The notes under the pieces: model-generated | Database searches by the model: none | Seen by the model: the letters and a program-made list of their open reading frames with translations, nothing else | What the model was told of the DNA's origin: nothing | Part shown: positions 21,312 to 32,848 of the stretch, piece by piece | Numbering within the stretch: the stretch's first letter is position 1 | Layout of the letters: every line of letters starts with the position of its first letter | Assembly: GCA_033439685.1 (NCBI GenBank) | Contig: JAUEDM010000004.1 | Coordinates: forward strand, 3,968,001-4,032,000 | Length of the DNA: 64,000 bases | DNA from: Apodospora peruviana | Lineage: Eukaryota > Ascomycota > Sordariomycetes > Sordariales > Lasiosphaeriaceae | Direction of reading: 5' to 3' | Program-made: the position numbers and the translations under genes

Positions 21312-22517
21312 CTATGTCGTAATCATCGGCTCAAGGCCATTCTCATGCGTACCATCACGGCGATCATTGTCGTCTCCGTGGAGACCTAATTCTATCCTAT
21401 CGGGAAGATCCTTCTTTTTCGTCCGCGCCGAGGACTCTGCCCAGGCACGCATCTTGACCAGATGCCTAATCGCAGCCTCGCGACGTTTGGTCTGACGCAA
21501 TAATACTGCCTCGTTTACCTGCGTCGCCGTCTTTCGCCGGAGATCCGAGTGCAGCAGTGCTGCGAGTTCCGGCTGCAGACTCTCGTGGGGAAAGATGAGA
21601 AGTGCCATCGTCTTTTCGAGGTCTTTCAGGAAGTCGGTGTTCATGGCGGCGCGAGGGGCGAGCTTCTTAGTCGCGAACTCCAAGGCAGGGTTGATATCAC
21701 CCCCATTGCACTGCCGTATGAGCTCGACTAGTTGTAGTCTGAGCAGCGAGAAGTGTAGTTGTGGGTCTTTGTCCAGTATCTGTCTGACTGTTAGACCATG
21801 TTGTGCAAATAGTAGTCAAATAACAGGAGTTGGGTGTTTGCTCATAAAGTGATAAGTGGTGTGCTTCATCAACAGCCCGAAGGCCTATGAGTGGTGCATG
21901 AACTCGTGTTCTAATCATAGCAAAGGGGAAAAGACCGGAAGACGTTATGATACATACCTCTGGATCTAGTTCATTCAACGCGGTTATAGCGGTTTCTATG
22001 TCACCGGTGTGGATGGCATGTTGTATCTCCTGCCGCGCCCTGATGGAAGGGTCCTCTCGGTGTGGCTGCAGATTCGCCTCCTTAGAGAACTTGGCCGCTG
22101 CCATGGGGTACCCTTCCATCATAAGGTAGTCCAGGATCAAAGCATTGATGTCGCTGGCCAGTATGTTAGCCCAGCTGCAGCATAGAGCGAAAGGTATGGT
22201 GACCACAAGCGGTGTGCAGGACAGGATCAGGATATTTGAGATTAATGCAGGGTTTCTCCACATGGAATTTTCGGAGAGATTCCCATTGATGCAATCATCA
22301 TACTGTCGGAGGTGGTGAGGAAGGAAGAGGATGCTTACCTCTTTGGAGCCTTGACATCGGCCACGCGCGCCTCGAACGCATGCTTCGACGGGGTTGTGGT
22401 CGACGTTGATGAAGTCATTCGGCCGGTCTTCTCGCGGAAACGGGCAAATATGGTCTCGCGGAGAGCAGGATCGATATCTGAGCCACCCAAGCCGAAGGCA
22501 GCGCTCAAGCTGGACAT
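21312..22517 (-). CDS. GID8: GID complex subunit Gid8 (LisH-CTLH-CRA protein)
   Basis: Three exons, 22517-22339, 22153-21958 and 21779-21312, with introns of 185 and 178 nt, give 280 residues. After a variable N-terminus the LisH motif spans the first splice (SDINALILDYLMMEGYPMAA). CTLH follows (REDPSIRARQEIQHAIHTGD, then IETAITALNELDPE), and CRA after it (PQLHFSLLRLQLVELIRQCN, ALEFATKKLAPRA, and DFLKDLEKTMALLIFP). This order and length fit Gid8, a scaffold of the GID/CTLH E3 ubiquitin ligase that degrades gluconeogenic enzymes in yeast. The start is uncertain: an in-frame ATG at 22574 would add 19 residues, and one at 22418 (MTSSTSTTTPSKHAF) would remove 33. It is divergent from URK1. Confidence 0.9.
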
Positions 22518-23175
22518 GTGCCTGGTGTTCAGGGTGGGAGCGGCTTTCACATTGGTGTCCACATGCGCCGGCACGCAGAAGAGCCGACTGGCACCGCCCG
22601 CGGTAGCTTTAGGTTCTATGGTGAGGTCGAAAGAGGAGAAATTTTTAGAAAGACGGATGGAAAATCGGGAGTTGGTGAAGAAGTCGTGGCGGGTGCTCCA
22701 AGTTCGGCGGCCGGATCAAAGCCAGAAAGAACGGAAAATCTGTCCGAGCTCCTCTTTCGATGGGGCAACGGCAAGAGGCCCACACCCAACAAGCTCAGGC
22801 CGCGGCTGACGGAGCCTATAATTACGTACGATTTGGAATGTGGCGCAAGCAGCCCACACCAGCCACAGAGTTATTGTACTTGGCCAGGGTCCGGGTTGAT
22901 CAGAAGCTCCACTTGTGCTCCCAGCGCTTCACAGGCATAACAGCTTTATTGACTTGCCCGATGGAGCAGTTAAAACTGCAGTGGTCTGTGTTGCAAGAGA
23001 AAGCTCTTGTCAACCGCCTCAACGCCACTAAGCCTTGAGCGTTTTAATTCTACAGACACACTCTTTTTAGGTTCTGGATAGCCTGGTCGAGCCCGATTAA
23101 GACGAACCATGCGATAGCCTGCGGCAGCCTTGAAAGAGTCACCCCGCCGTTGTTTACTCTTCTCGTCCACCAGCC
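22518..23175. promoter_or_regulatory. divergent upstream region of GID8 and URK1
   Basis: The 658 bp between the two start codons serve as leader and promoter for both genes. Open frames in it are short and overlapping, with no domain. Confidence 0.5.
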
Positions 23176-25031
23176 ATGGAGAGCTCCGTCTTTGCAACCC
23201 CCGGCGTTGGTAGCGCAACTGCCGTCGACGAAGACAGCGCCATGTCCATGAAAGGCCACTACGCGCCGCCATGGGCGGATGTCAGCATCATTGGCATCGC
23301 CGGTAGCTCTGGCTCGGGCAAGTCCACCATCTCGCAGGCCATCGTTAAGAAGTTGAATCTGCCGTGGGTCGTGATTTTGTCCATGGTGAGTAATTTCCCT
23401 GCTGCTGGAAACTGTCCCAGCCTCATTGATTTTACGTAGGACTCCTTTTACAAGAGTCTGGATGCCGAAGCGTCGAGAAGGGCGTTTCGGAGCGAATACG
23501 ACTTCGACGCACCCGAGGTGAGCTGAGCCAAGTATCATGGCCCGTTGGAGGCTCTGGCTCATTAATCACTAGGCCATTGACTTTGACGCCTTGGTAGAGT
23601 GCTTAAGAGATTTGAAGGCTGGGTACGTTGCCCGGGGTCGCTATTCTTTAGAGCAGCTGCTGGTGCTCTCGTCCATATTGTTCTTGCGTGTTGCTCATCG
23701 TCGACCGTAGGAAGCGCGCTGAGATTCCCGTATACTCGTTTGAGAAGCACGCTCGTCTTGAGCGTACTACCACCATCTACTCACCACATGTCCTCATTGT
23801 CGAGGGAATATTTGCGCTGCACGATCCGAGAGTGCTGGACTTGATGGATATGAAGGTAACTGCACTTAGCCGGCCCGCACGCGCTGGTCAGGGCTGACTT
23901 GCGTTCCAACAAGATTTTCTGTGAAGCCGACCCGGATACCTGCCTGTCCAGACGAAGTTTGTTGTTCCCACAATCCCGTGGTGGTTGACGTTTTTTGACC
24001 GCTTGTAGTACTGCGCGACGTCCGTGAGCGAGGTCGTGACATAGAAGGCATCATAAAGCAGTGGTTTGCATTCGTAAAGCCAAACCTCAAAAAGGTATCC
24101 TTCGCATTCTTTACGCCTGATGAAGACGTACTAAGCCTTCACCTTAGTTTGTCGATCCTCAGAGAGAGGTTGCGGACCTACTCATTCCCCGAGGAATTCA
24201 GAACCAAGTTGCCATGGGTAAGCGGCCTCCGAAACTGAGTATGGCACAGTGTTGACCTCGAAATAGCCACGGTCGTCCAGGTCATCAAGCAGAAGCTACT
24301 CGAAAAGTCGGAAGACCACACAGCAGCACTTAAACGCCTGGAGATGGGCTTGCAGTCGGAGCCTATGTCGGAAAAGGTGCTCGTTTTGGACCCGACGGCA
24401 CAGCTTCGTGGTATGAACACCATAATACACGACGTCGAGACCAACAGCGAGGACTTCATTTTCTACTTTGACCGCATCGCCACTCTCCTCGTGGAGCAGT
24501 AAATTCCTTCTTACCCCTGACTGTGGTCTTCAGCTAACACATTTTAGGGCACTCAACAACATCCCGTTTACCTCGGCAACCATTACTACCCCTCAAGGAT
24601 ACACTTACAATGGGCTCACCCGTCAGGGAGAAGTCTCTGCTGTCATTGCCTTGCGTGGCGGCGCAGCGTTGGAAACTGGGCTGAAGCGCGTGCTTCATGA
24701 TTGCAAGGCGGGCCGCGTGCTGATCCAAAACAACGAGAAGACGAACGAGCCCGAGTTACACTACCTGGTGCTTCCCAAAGATATTGACAAGCACGAAGCG
24801 GTACTTCTCCTCGATGCCCAGATGAGCAGTGGCGGCTCTGCGCTCATGGCTGTGCAGGTCCTGCTGGACCACGGAGTCAAGATGGATCGAATCGTGCTGG
24901 CTACTTACAGCGCCGGCCGACTGGGCTTACAGCGCCTGACGAAGGCTTTCCCGGATATCACGGTTGTTGTGGGGAGCGTGGTCCAGGATGCCGAGGAGAG
25001 ATGGGTGGAGAAGAGGTATTTTCGGTGTTGA
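23176..25031 (+). CDS. URK1: uridine kinase with C-terminal UPRTase-like domain
   Basis: Nine exons give 465 residues: 23176-23385, 23440-23517, 23573-23622, 23711-23855, 23914-23956, 24009-24094, 24148-24217, 24267-24498 and 24548-25031. All introns are 49-88 nt. The kinase half has the P-loop GIAGSSGSGKST at about 40-51, DSFYKSL, DFDAPEAIDFDAL, VYSFEKHARLERTTTIYSPH, VLIVEGIFALHD and the lid RRILRDVRERGRDIEG, so it should phosphorylate uridine and cytidine to their monophosphates in pyrimidine salvage. From about residue 305 a uracil phosphoribosyltransferase-like domain follows (ALNNIPFTSATITTPQG, ALRGGAALETGLKRVL). Its PRPP-loop position reads LLDAQMSSGGSA, lacking the usual second acidic residue, and the end reads RYFRC rather than RYFG. 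The domain is probably not an active UPRTase, as in other eukaryotic Urk1 proteins. Donor gtttgt after exon 5 is weak but restores RRILRD. Confidence 0.93.
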
Positions 25032-25762
25032 GAACTGATGACGGGTCCAAGGAGAGAAGCTGCGCATAGCACTGGCGTCGGTTGGATTATCAGCGTCAGT
25101 GTCGTCGTTCTACTTTCAGATATCCTTCAAGTCTTATCATTCTGGAAGCCATTGACCTGTTTCATAACTTTGCGTCGTCGAGCGAACAGCCTCTGTCTTC
25201 ACTGATCACCTTTTGCACTGCTGCTCAAGGCTGCAGCTCAGGGAGGCAATGATCACGAGAACACCATCAAAGCTTGAGCAACGAGTTAGAATTATCGACA
25301 ATGTAAGTGCCACAGATATATTAGAAATTTACCGAGCAGCTTGTCATCAGAACGTGTGTTTTCTTACTTCTCATACTCAACTTGAAGTCACCGGCAGAGG
25401 CTGGTCATACTGTACCCTAACCCTGGTCCTCTTTCTTTCCCCTGAATGCAGCTCCAGTGATGCGCGCTGTAATAAACGCCTCGCCGCCGCCAGGGCGATT
25501 ACTCAAGCAGGTATTCCACCAGTAGCAACGACGTCAGTTCTTTCACCATCTAGATAGAAAGCGCGCATTTGCAATCATCCGCAATCTTTTTGTCCTTTTC
25601 TATTTTTCTCCCCAGGATCACTGTCTTACCTCGCGATACTTTGCACTAGCGATGCTCCTTCTCTTAGTGCCCGATCAAGCACCCTAATACCCCCAAGAGC
25701 TTATTCCAGATCGCTCGTTGACGTCATTGCAATACAACACCATAACATCGACCTTCGCGATC
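25032..25762. other. intergenic region between URK1 and NDE
   Basis: About 730 bp with the URK1 3' end and the NDE promoter. It contains accctaaccct at 25414-25424, a two-unit telomere-like word about 340 bp before the NDE start. No coding exon is convincing. Confidence 0.5.
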
Positions 25763-27897
25763 ATGCTCGGGTGTCGAGTCGCGCGGCACGCCGGGCTCCT
25801 AGGTCCGCACGGAGCTGCTTCTATGGCAGGGAGGCCATTGGGCTTATCGCAGACACGATCGCTATTTACGAGAACGTCCAGGTCGCAACCAATTGCCCAG
25901 CAATCACAGGAATCCGTACGGAGAACCTGGAAGTTGTTCGCACTACGCCAAGCATCAGCGCGCCAATTGTCGGGCAGACCGCTGCCCCAAAGCCGTTCAA
26001 GTCTGCTGAACTTTGGCTACCGCGCGGCGGCCTGGTTTGGGAGCTCAATTGTCATCTTTGGTATTGGCGTTGTCGGCTTTTTCCTCTACGATGCCTCCAC
26101 CTACAAGACCCATCACAGCAACGACGGCGATATTGCCGTGTCAAAAGTAGCGCTCAATCCCCGGCGGGGCGGACCGAAGAACCTACCGATTCTCGAAGTG
26201 TGCATCGATGACGACGATAACGACGAGATGCGCAAACAAAAGGACAAGCCGAAGCTGGTTATTCTAGGCGGAGGCTGGGGTGGTGTTGCCATGCTGAAAG
26301 AGCTCAACCCTGACGATTACCATGTCACGGTGGTGTCCCCGGCGAATTACTTCCTGTTCACGCCGATGCTCCCGTCCGCGACGGTGGGCACGCTGGAGCT
26401 CAAATCGCTGGTTGAGCCGATTCGGAACATCATGCAGCGGGTCAAGGGCCACTTTGTGCGGGCGTGCGCCGAGGACGTGGATTTCTCGTCGCGACTGGTC
26501 GAGGTCTCGCAGATCGGCAGTGATGGAAAAGAGACAAGATTCTACATTCCTTACGACAAGCTTGTGATTGCCGTCGGGTCGGTTACGAACCCTCACGGTG
26601 TCAGAGGTTTGGAGAACTGCCACTTCCTCAAGGACATTGATGATGCGCGCAAGATACGGAACAAGGTGATTGAGAACTTGGAGCTAGCTTGCCTCCCGAC
26701 GACATCCGACGAGGAGCGAAAGCGGCTCCTGTCATTCGTGGTCAGTGGAGGTGGGCCCACCGGCGTTGAGTTCGCAGCGGAGCTGTTTGACCTGCTCAAC
26801 GAGGACTTGACCCTGCATTTTCCCCGGCTCCTGCGGAACGAAATATCGGTCCACGTGATCCAGAGCCGTGACCACATCCTTAACACATACGATGAGGCCG
26901 TCTCCAAGTACGCCGAGGAGCGCTTTGCTCGTGACCAGGTGGATGTCCTGACTAACTCCCGCGTGAGCGAGGTCCTCCCCGACCGTATTGTCTTCACCCA
27001 AAAAGGACCCGACGGCAAGACCGTTACCAAGGAGCTCCCGATGGGATTTTGCCTGTGGTCGACGGGTGTCTCGCAAACTCAGTTCGCCCAGCGTCTGTCC
27101 AAGAAGCTGGGCGACGTGCAGACGAACCGCCACGCCCTTGAGACCGACACGCACCTCCGTCTGAACGGGACGCCGCTGGGCGACGTTTACGCCATCGGCG
27201 ACTGCTCGACCGTGCAAAACAATGTAGCCGATCACATCGTCGCGTTTTTGCGCAACTTGGCATGGAAACGGGGTAAGGACCCGGAAAATCTAGAGTTGCA
27301 CTTTTCCGACTGGCGCAATGTGGCCGAGCAGGTCAAGAAGCGCTTCCCGCAGGCCGTGGGGCACCTTAAGCGCCTCGACAAGCTCTTTGCCGAGTACGAC
27401 AAGGACCAGTCGGGCACGCTGGACTTTGGCGAGCTCCGGGAGCTGCTGAAGCAGATTGACAACAAGCTCACCAGTTTGCCGGCGACGGCGCAGCGCGCCC
27501 ACCAGCAGGGACAGTACCTGGCCCACAAGCTTAGCAGGCTTGCGCGGGCGGCGCCCGGCTTGAAGGCGAACGATATACTGGAGGGCGACCTGGACGCGGC
27601 GGTGTATAAGGCGTTTGAGTACAAGCATTTGGGTAGTCTGGCGTACATTGGCAACTCGGCTGTGTTTGATTGGGGCGACGGGTGGAATCTGACGGGTGGG
27701 TTGTGGGCGGTGTATGCCTGGAGGAGTATATATTTCGCGCAGAGCGTGAGTCTGCGGACGAGGATATTGTTGGCCATGGACTGGGCCAAGAGGGGGATGT
27801 TTGGGCGAGGTGAGTTAATTCCACTTGTGTGTGATTTGCTGTGTGAATATATGCTGACTTACTGTTTGGGGTGAAAACAGATTTGATGTGTTATTAG
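25763..27897 (+). CDS. alternative (type II) NADH:ubiquinone dehydrogenase with EF-hand
   Basis: Exon 1 (25763-27809) plus a 17-nt final exon (27881-27897) give 687 residues after removing a 71-nt intron. The start MLGCRVARHAGLLGPHGAAS begins an Arg/Ser-rich mitochondrial targeting region. A membrane anchor follows at about 89-112 (WFGSSIVIFGIGVVGFFLYD). Two nucleotide-binding folds are visible: FAD (LVILGGGWGGVAML) at about 165 and NAD(P)H (VVSGGGPTGVEFAAEL) at about 326, then the second FAD motif VYAIGDCSTV. An EF-hand (FAEYDKDQSGTLDFGELREL) at about 540-560 suggests calcium control. The C-terminus has the membrane-associating GSLAYIGNSAVFDW. The layout matches external, calcium-sensitive NDE enzymes such as the Neurospora type, which pass electrons from cytosolic NADH or NADPH to ubiquinone without proton pumping. 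Orientation is inference from the anchor. Confidence 0.93.
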
Positions 27898-28479
27898 AAT
27901 CGTTATGACTAGGTACCTTACCATACCTAGATGACTTGGAGCGTGTCTCTTTTACACTGTTGCGATATGAACAGGGAAGGACAGCAAGCAGGGCAGGCGT
28001 TTAGAGTAGCGGGATATCATTTTCTTATTTACCTCACATACCGCCTTGATGCAAGTCTTATTTCTTCGTTCAAGGATGATGCGTGATCCTTTACAATAGC
28101 GACAGGAGTCTTTTGGCGCAACATTAGGGTCGGTTTGAAGCCAGAGTGTTAATTAAAAAGAATACACTACCATACAACTTAACACTTTCGTGATAAACTT
28201 CTTGAAGATGAGCTTGAAAGCTGTTTGACCAGACTTCAAGTTGACGAAATGTCAATATGTAACCCTAACCCGTTTTTGAAATCCGCAGCGCCGCCTGATG
28301 AGATGATACCCGATAATAAAGTGGCGCTAAGATAAGCCCCCCCAATCCCCCACTTTTTCTCTATCTCATTTTTTTCCGATTGAGCCCACCGACCGCCATT
28401 ATCTTATGGAGGAGAGCCCGCCGCCGTCGACAACCACTTCCAGGGCCAACATTTCCACGACCAGCAACAGACCTTCACG
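27898..28479. other. intergenic region upstream of RLP24
   Basis: Non-coding sequence with the NDE 3' end and RLP24 promoter. The telomere-like word taaccctaaccc lies at 28260-28271, about 210 bp before the RLP24 start. A polypyrimidine stretch and C-run precede the start. Confidence 0.55.
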
Positions 28480-29225
28480 ATGCGTGTCGACCCGTGTTTT
28501 TTCTGCGGAAGGCCCGCGTGGCCCAGCAAAGGCATCACATTTATGAGAAATGACGGTAAGGCCATCCATCCCAATCTGAACAAATCACAACAACTATGTG
28601 GTGTCCCAAATTCTAATTTGGTTGTGTGCAATGTGCAGGCAAATCCTTCCGCTTCTGCCGCTCGAAATGCTCCAAGAACTTCAAGATGAAGCGTAACCCG
28701 CGCAAGCTCAAGTGGACGAAAGCCTACCGCAAGAACGCCGGCAAAGAAATGGTGGTGGACAGCACGCTCCAGTTCGCCGCGCGGCGCAACGTCCCCGTGC
28801 GCTACAACCGCGAGCTCGTGGCGAAGACCCTCAAGGCGATGGAGCGCATCAGCGAGATCCGCGCCCGCCGCGAGCGCGTCTTCTACAAGAAGCGCATGGC
28901 TGGTAAGCGCGCACGCGAGCTCGCGTCCGCCCGCAAGTTGGTGGCGGACAACGAGCACCTGCTGCCCCGCCTGCGCGGCAGCGAGAAGCGGCGTCTGGCC
29001 GAGCTGGCCGCCGAGCAACGGGTCGACGTTGCGGAGCTGGAACAGCAGGAGCTCGAGACGCTCAGGGGCAGCAAGAAGACCAACAGGGCGTTTGGTGGCG
29101 AGGTGCGCAGGCTCCGCGTCAGGACCGATGGCGGTGTGGAGGAGATTAGCGAGCGGGTGGCGGGCACTGTTGATGAGGGTGGGTTCGAGGATGACGATGA
29201 CGAGGATGGCATGGATACGGACTGA
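28480..29225 (+). CDS. RLP24: ribosome biogenesis protein Rlp24
   Basis: Two exons, 28480-28555 and 28639-29225, with an 83-nt intron, give 220 residues. The product opens MRVDPCFFCGRPAWPSKGIT, joins FMRND to GKSFRFCRSKCSKNFKMKRN across the splice, and continues PRKLKWTKAYRKNAGKEM. The four-Cys zinc ribbon (CxxC...CxxxC) and this order are those of the L24e family. The C-terminal half is long, Arg/Glu-rich and helical, with an acidic tail (EDDDDEDGMDTD). The length above 190 residues and the KAYRKNAGKEM sequence separate Rlp24 from ribosomal protein eL24 itself. In yeast Rlp24 holds the eL24 site on pre-60S particles and recruits the Drg1 ATPase for its own release in the cytoplasm. Confidence 0.95.
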
Positions 29226-29953
29226 GGAGGTGGCAGTGCAGTTTGGGATTCAGGGTTACTCGGCATGCAGCTCCGGTGGTGATGATAGCGCCTCGTTTTT
29301 TGATACCACATCGACTCTGATCAACACAACAGGACGCTGGAGACAACACAATAAAATCGAACACAAGGATTTCTAGGCAACAGAATATCCACCGCGGTCG
29401 TCGAAGAGCCGCGAACATACACTTACACACACACACAAACAAGACACCAATACCGAGACTTGAGAAGCCCTTGTGCCCTATAAGGCGTCTTGCGAAGCAT
29501 CCGGGGTTTAGGGACTGGCGAATAGGCGTTTGTTAGATTTGGGAGCACAAAACGTAGCAGTCACTTGACTGTTGTCCAATTTAGTTGCAATATTTACATG
29601 AATTTCTTGTTATTCATACTTCCTGCTGAACGTATGTTTTGATGGTGTTGGTTGGAGAGAAAATATTAACTGCACAAGGGATTTACTTATGAATATGCCG
29701 CCACACTTCCCGTAAAGGCGAGCAAACGCCCAGACAGGGAAGACTCGGTACTCACTGGACGCAGCCGACTACCAACCTACATGATCCTCGCCAGCTTCCA
29801 AAATGGAGTACATCTGATAAGATATTACCGTTCCCCCGTCATCTAGCGCTATAATGCGAGAGAACTACCTGACCCGCTATGCCGACTACTCCTCCTTACA
29901 ACCCAAAAAGCACATACAACAAACTCGGTCTCCCATCCTGATGATCCACAGCT
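29226..29953. other. convergent intergenic region between RLP24 and YPT6
   Basis: Both 3' UTRs meet here. A short (CA)n run lies near 29426-29438. No gene or RNA is visible. Confidence 0.5.
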
Positions 29954-30831
29954 TCAGCATGCACAGCCCTCCTGTTGCGGCGCACTGGCAGGCGTGTCGA
30001 CATTGATCTTGGTGGTCGGCCCCTGCGCAGCATCGGTCCCTTCCATACCGGGTAGGGCCTGCGCTATCCTCTTGAACAGCGTCTTGACGTTGTGGCCGAC
30101 CTTGGCGCTGGTCTCGACGAACATGAGATTGTTCTTCTTGGCCTCCTCCTCGCCCTGCTGCGTCGTCACCTCGCGCTTGTCGTTCAGATCCGTCTTGTTG
30201 CCCACCAGCACGATGATCACGTCGTTCCCTCGCTCGGCCCGCACGTCGTCGATCCACTTCTTGGTATTTTGGAAGCTCTTTGCGTCTGTAGTTTCTTTGT
30301 CAGTCATTTCAACCTCATCAGATTTCCGGGCCGGATTGAGGGTTGCTCTTACTTGATATGTCGTAAACCACCACCGCGACACTCGAGTCTCGGATGTATG
30401 AGGGAATCAGACTCCTGAATCGTTCCTGCCCGGCTGTGTCCCAGAGCTGTAACCGCACTGTTCGGTCTTCGAGGTACATGGTCTGTTTTGAGTTAGTTAC
30501 TGCCGTCGAATTGGATGGCGCGCATAGGGAAGAGAGCCAACCTTTGAGAGGAAGTCAATGCCGATCGTCGCCTGGTACATGTTATCGAACGAGTCGTACA
30601 TAAAGCGCGTGATGAGTGATGTCTTTCCCACTGTAATCCCATCCAGTCAGCATGTTTATTCGTCGTTCGCAATAACTGTGGATCTTCGCATACCACTCTG
30701 CTCGCCCAGGAAGACCAGCCTGCATATCGAGGTCAGCATAAGTGTCGCGTCGACGCAAATCGGTCACGGTGGTCCTACTTGAACTTTTTCAATGGGTTGC
30801 TGTACGACCCGCCTGTTGGTGATTGCGCCAT
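29954..30831 (-). CDS. YPT6: Rab6-type small GTPase Ypt6
   Basis: Five exons, 30831-30779, 30719-30694, 30630-30542, 30482-30353 and 30285-29954, with introns of 59-67 nt, give 209 residues. The start is MAQSPTGGSYSNPLKKFK. All Rab motifs are restored by splicing: P-loop GEQSVGKTS (at about 23-31), effector loop [51 protein letters not shown] and ETSAK. The [12 protein letters not shown] switch region is diagnostic of Rab6. The protein ends CAC, a geranylgeranylation signal. Ypt6 acts in endosome-to-Golgi and intra-Golgi traffic. It is divergent from NOP53. Exon 2 is only 26 nt long. Confidence 0.95.
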
Positions 30832-31469
30832 GTTGGGCTCCGGTATTTCCGTTGTCTTGTGAAGGACTCGGTATGTGGTTTCTCGTCGTCGTCGCTGTCC
30901 TTGGTGTTTGGTCAGGTGCGGTTCGTTGGGTCGGTGCCTGATATTAGACGAAGGACGGAAACGGTACCAAAGGCAATAAAAAAATAGCTGATCAGCAAAA
31001 CCTTTCTTTGCAAATAGCGTTCAGCCCGCTTCTGGTCGCCCCCAAATTCAAAAGATTACCCGTCACAAAGGGAGAGCCGTTGTGCAGGTAAGTCCAGACT
31101 CTTGGCGGCCGTCATGACGAACCGCAGGCCACCAAATAGGGGGGGCAACATCTGGTTGTCAGCGCCCACTTTCCCACTGAGACCAGATTGACCAGCCCAC
31201 TGGCGCTACCTTTGGATCGGTGGCCCGAGGAACGGCCTGGACTGAATAGTGGAGCGCACGGCCGGTGCTGCGCCACGTGCCGCCATTGAATTCACTGGAG
31301 CTACCTAACCCGTAGATCGTCTTATCTTATCGCCTCCTCCGCCGAAATTTTGTCAAACCCCACCGAAAGTTTATGGGAGACAGGAGTGCCCAGAAACAGC
31401 ATCTACGAGACAAGTACTTGGTAGCAACAGCAATAACACCGCACATCGACATCCCAAAACAAGCCTAAC
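30832..31469. promoter_or_regulatory. divergent upstream region of YPT6 and NOP53
   Basis: The 638 bp between start codons contain both promoters. GC-rich with no long open frame. No specific factor site can be assigned with confidence. Confidence 0.5.
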
Positions 31470-32848
31470 ATGCCTGTAATAAAACCCCTTTCGGGCAACC
31501 CGGAAGGTCCCTCGCAGTATAAGCAGCCCTCAAGAAAGGGCAAGAAGGCGTGGCGCAAGAATGTCGATGTGACCGACGTCGAGAAGGGTCTCGAGGAATT
31601 GAACGACCAGATCATCAAGGGGTACGGAATTGCTCAGTTAGCGACAATGGAATTGAAGACATCAGCTAAAAATTATCCAGTGGAGTTATCGCCGAGAAGA
31701 AATCCTCGGATCTGTTCACACTCGACGTTGTTGGCGACGCAGCCCTTCAGAAACGGCTGCCCAAGCACATCAAGAAGGGTCTCAAGGCGGATGAGATTAT
31801 TGCACAGCGGTCAGCTATCCCGGCGGTTTCTCTCCGCAAGCGGCCAGGCGACAAGACGACCGACGGTGTTCTCCCCGTCAAGCGCCAGAGAACAGAATAT
31901 GTCACTCAGAAGGAGCTCAGGAGGTTAAAGAAGGTCGCCGACGGCGAGCACGAGTCCATAGTAACAGTCGTCGACGCTGACCACGACATCTGGGATGCCC
32001 CGGACCAGGAGAAGGAGATCCAGGAGAAGTTGCCGTTTTTGCCCAAGAAGGACAAGCTCAAACCGCCCAAGACGCTCCGCCAACAACCCATCTCCCTCGC
32101 CGCGAACGGCAAGTCCGTCCCCGCCGTCATCAAACCCACGGGCGGCTACAGCTACAACCCAGAGTTCGCCGACTACCAGGACAGGTTAATAGAAGCGTCC
32201 AAGCACGTCGTCGACGCGGAGCGCAAACGGCTCGAGGAGCTTGAGGCTGACCACATCAAGGCCGAAGCTGCTGCGCGGTCCAGAGCCGAAGCTGAAGCCG
32301 CCGAGGCGCGCGCAGATCTTTCAGAATGGGAGGAGGATTCGGCATGGGAGGGTATCGAAAGCGGAGGTGAGGAGCTCAGCGGCAAGAAGAAGCGGCCGGA
32401 GCGCAAGACGCAAGCGCAGCGCAACAAGATCAAGCGCCGCAAGGAGGCTGAGCGCAAGGCGAAGCACGAGGCAGCCCTGAAAAAGAAGTATGGCCAGGTC
32501 GAGCGCATCGACCAGCTCGCCGAGGAGGTTTACGAGAAGGAGAACGCGCTGCAGGTCCAAAAAATCGAGATGAGTGATGATAGTGACGATGAGGGCAACG
32601 ATGAGGAGCTGCGCCGGCGGCAGCTGGGCAAGTTCAAGTTACCGGAGAAGGACCTCGAACTGGTCCTTCCGGACGAGCTGGAGGAGTCGCTGCGGCGGCT
32701 AAAGCCCGAGGGGAATCTGTTGCGGGACCGCTTCCGCAACATGCTGGTGCGTGGCAAGATGGAGAGCCGGAGGAAGATTCCGTTCAGGAAACAGGCCAAG
32801 ACTAAGGTCACGGAGAAGTGGACTTACAAGGACTTCGTGCTGGGTTGA
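31470..32848 (+). CDS. NOP53: 60S ribosome biogenesis factor Nop53 (GLTSCR2/PICT1 family)
   Basis: Two exons, 31470-31621 and 31681-32848, with a 59-nt intron, give 439 residues. The N-terminus reads PSQYKQPSRKGKKAWRKNVD, the family's conserved RKGKKAWRKN box. After the splice comes GVIAEKKSSDLFTLDVVGDA. The middle has DADHDIWDAPDQ and VIKPTGGYSYNPEFADYQDR, another Nop53 hallmark (P..G.SYNP). Long charged helices follow (KTQAQRNKIKRRKEAERKAK), and the C-terminus has LPDELEESLRRLKPEGNLLR followed by DRFRNMLVRGKMESRRKIPF. Nop53 binds pre-60S particles in the nucleolus and, in yeast, bridges the exosome helicase Mtr4 to process 7S pre-rRNA. I chose donor ggtacgg after AAGGG because it restores KGGVIAEKK. 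Confidence 0.94.
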
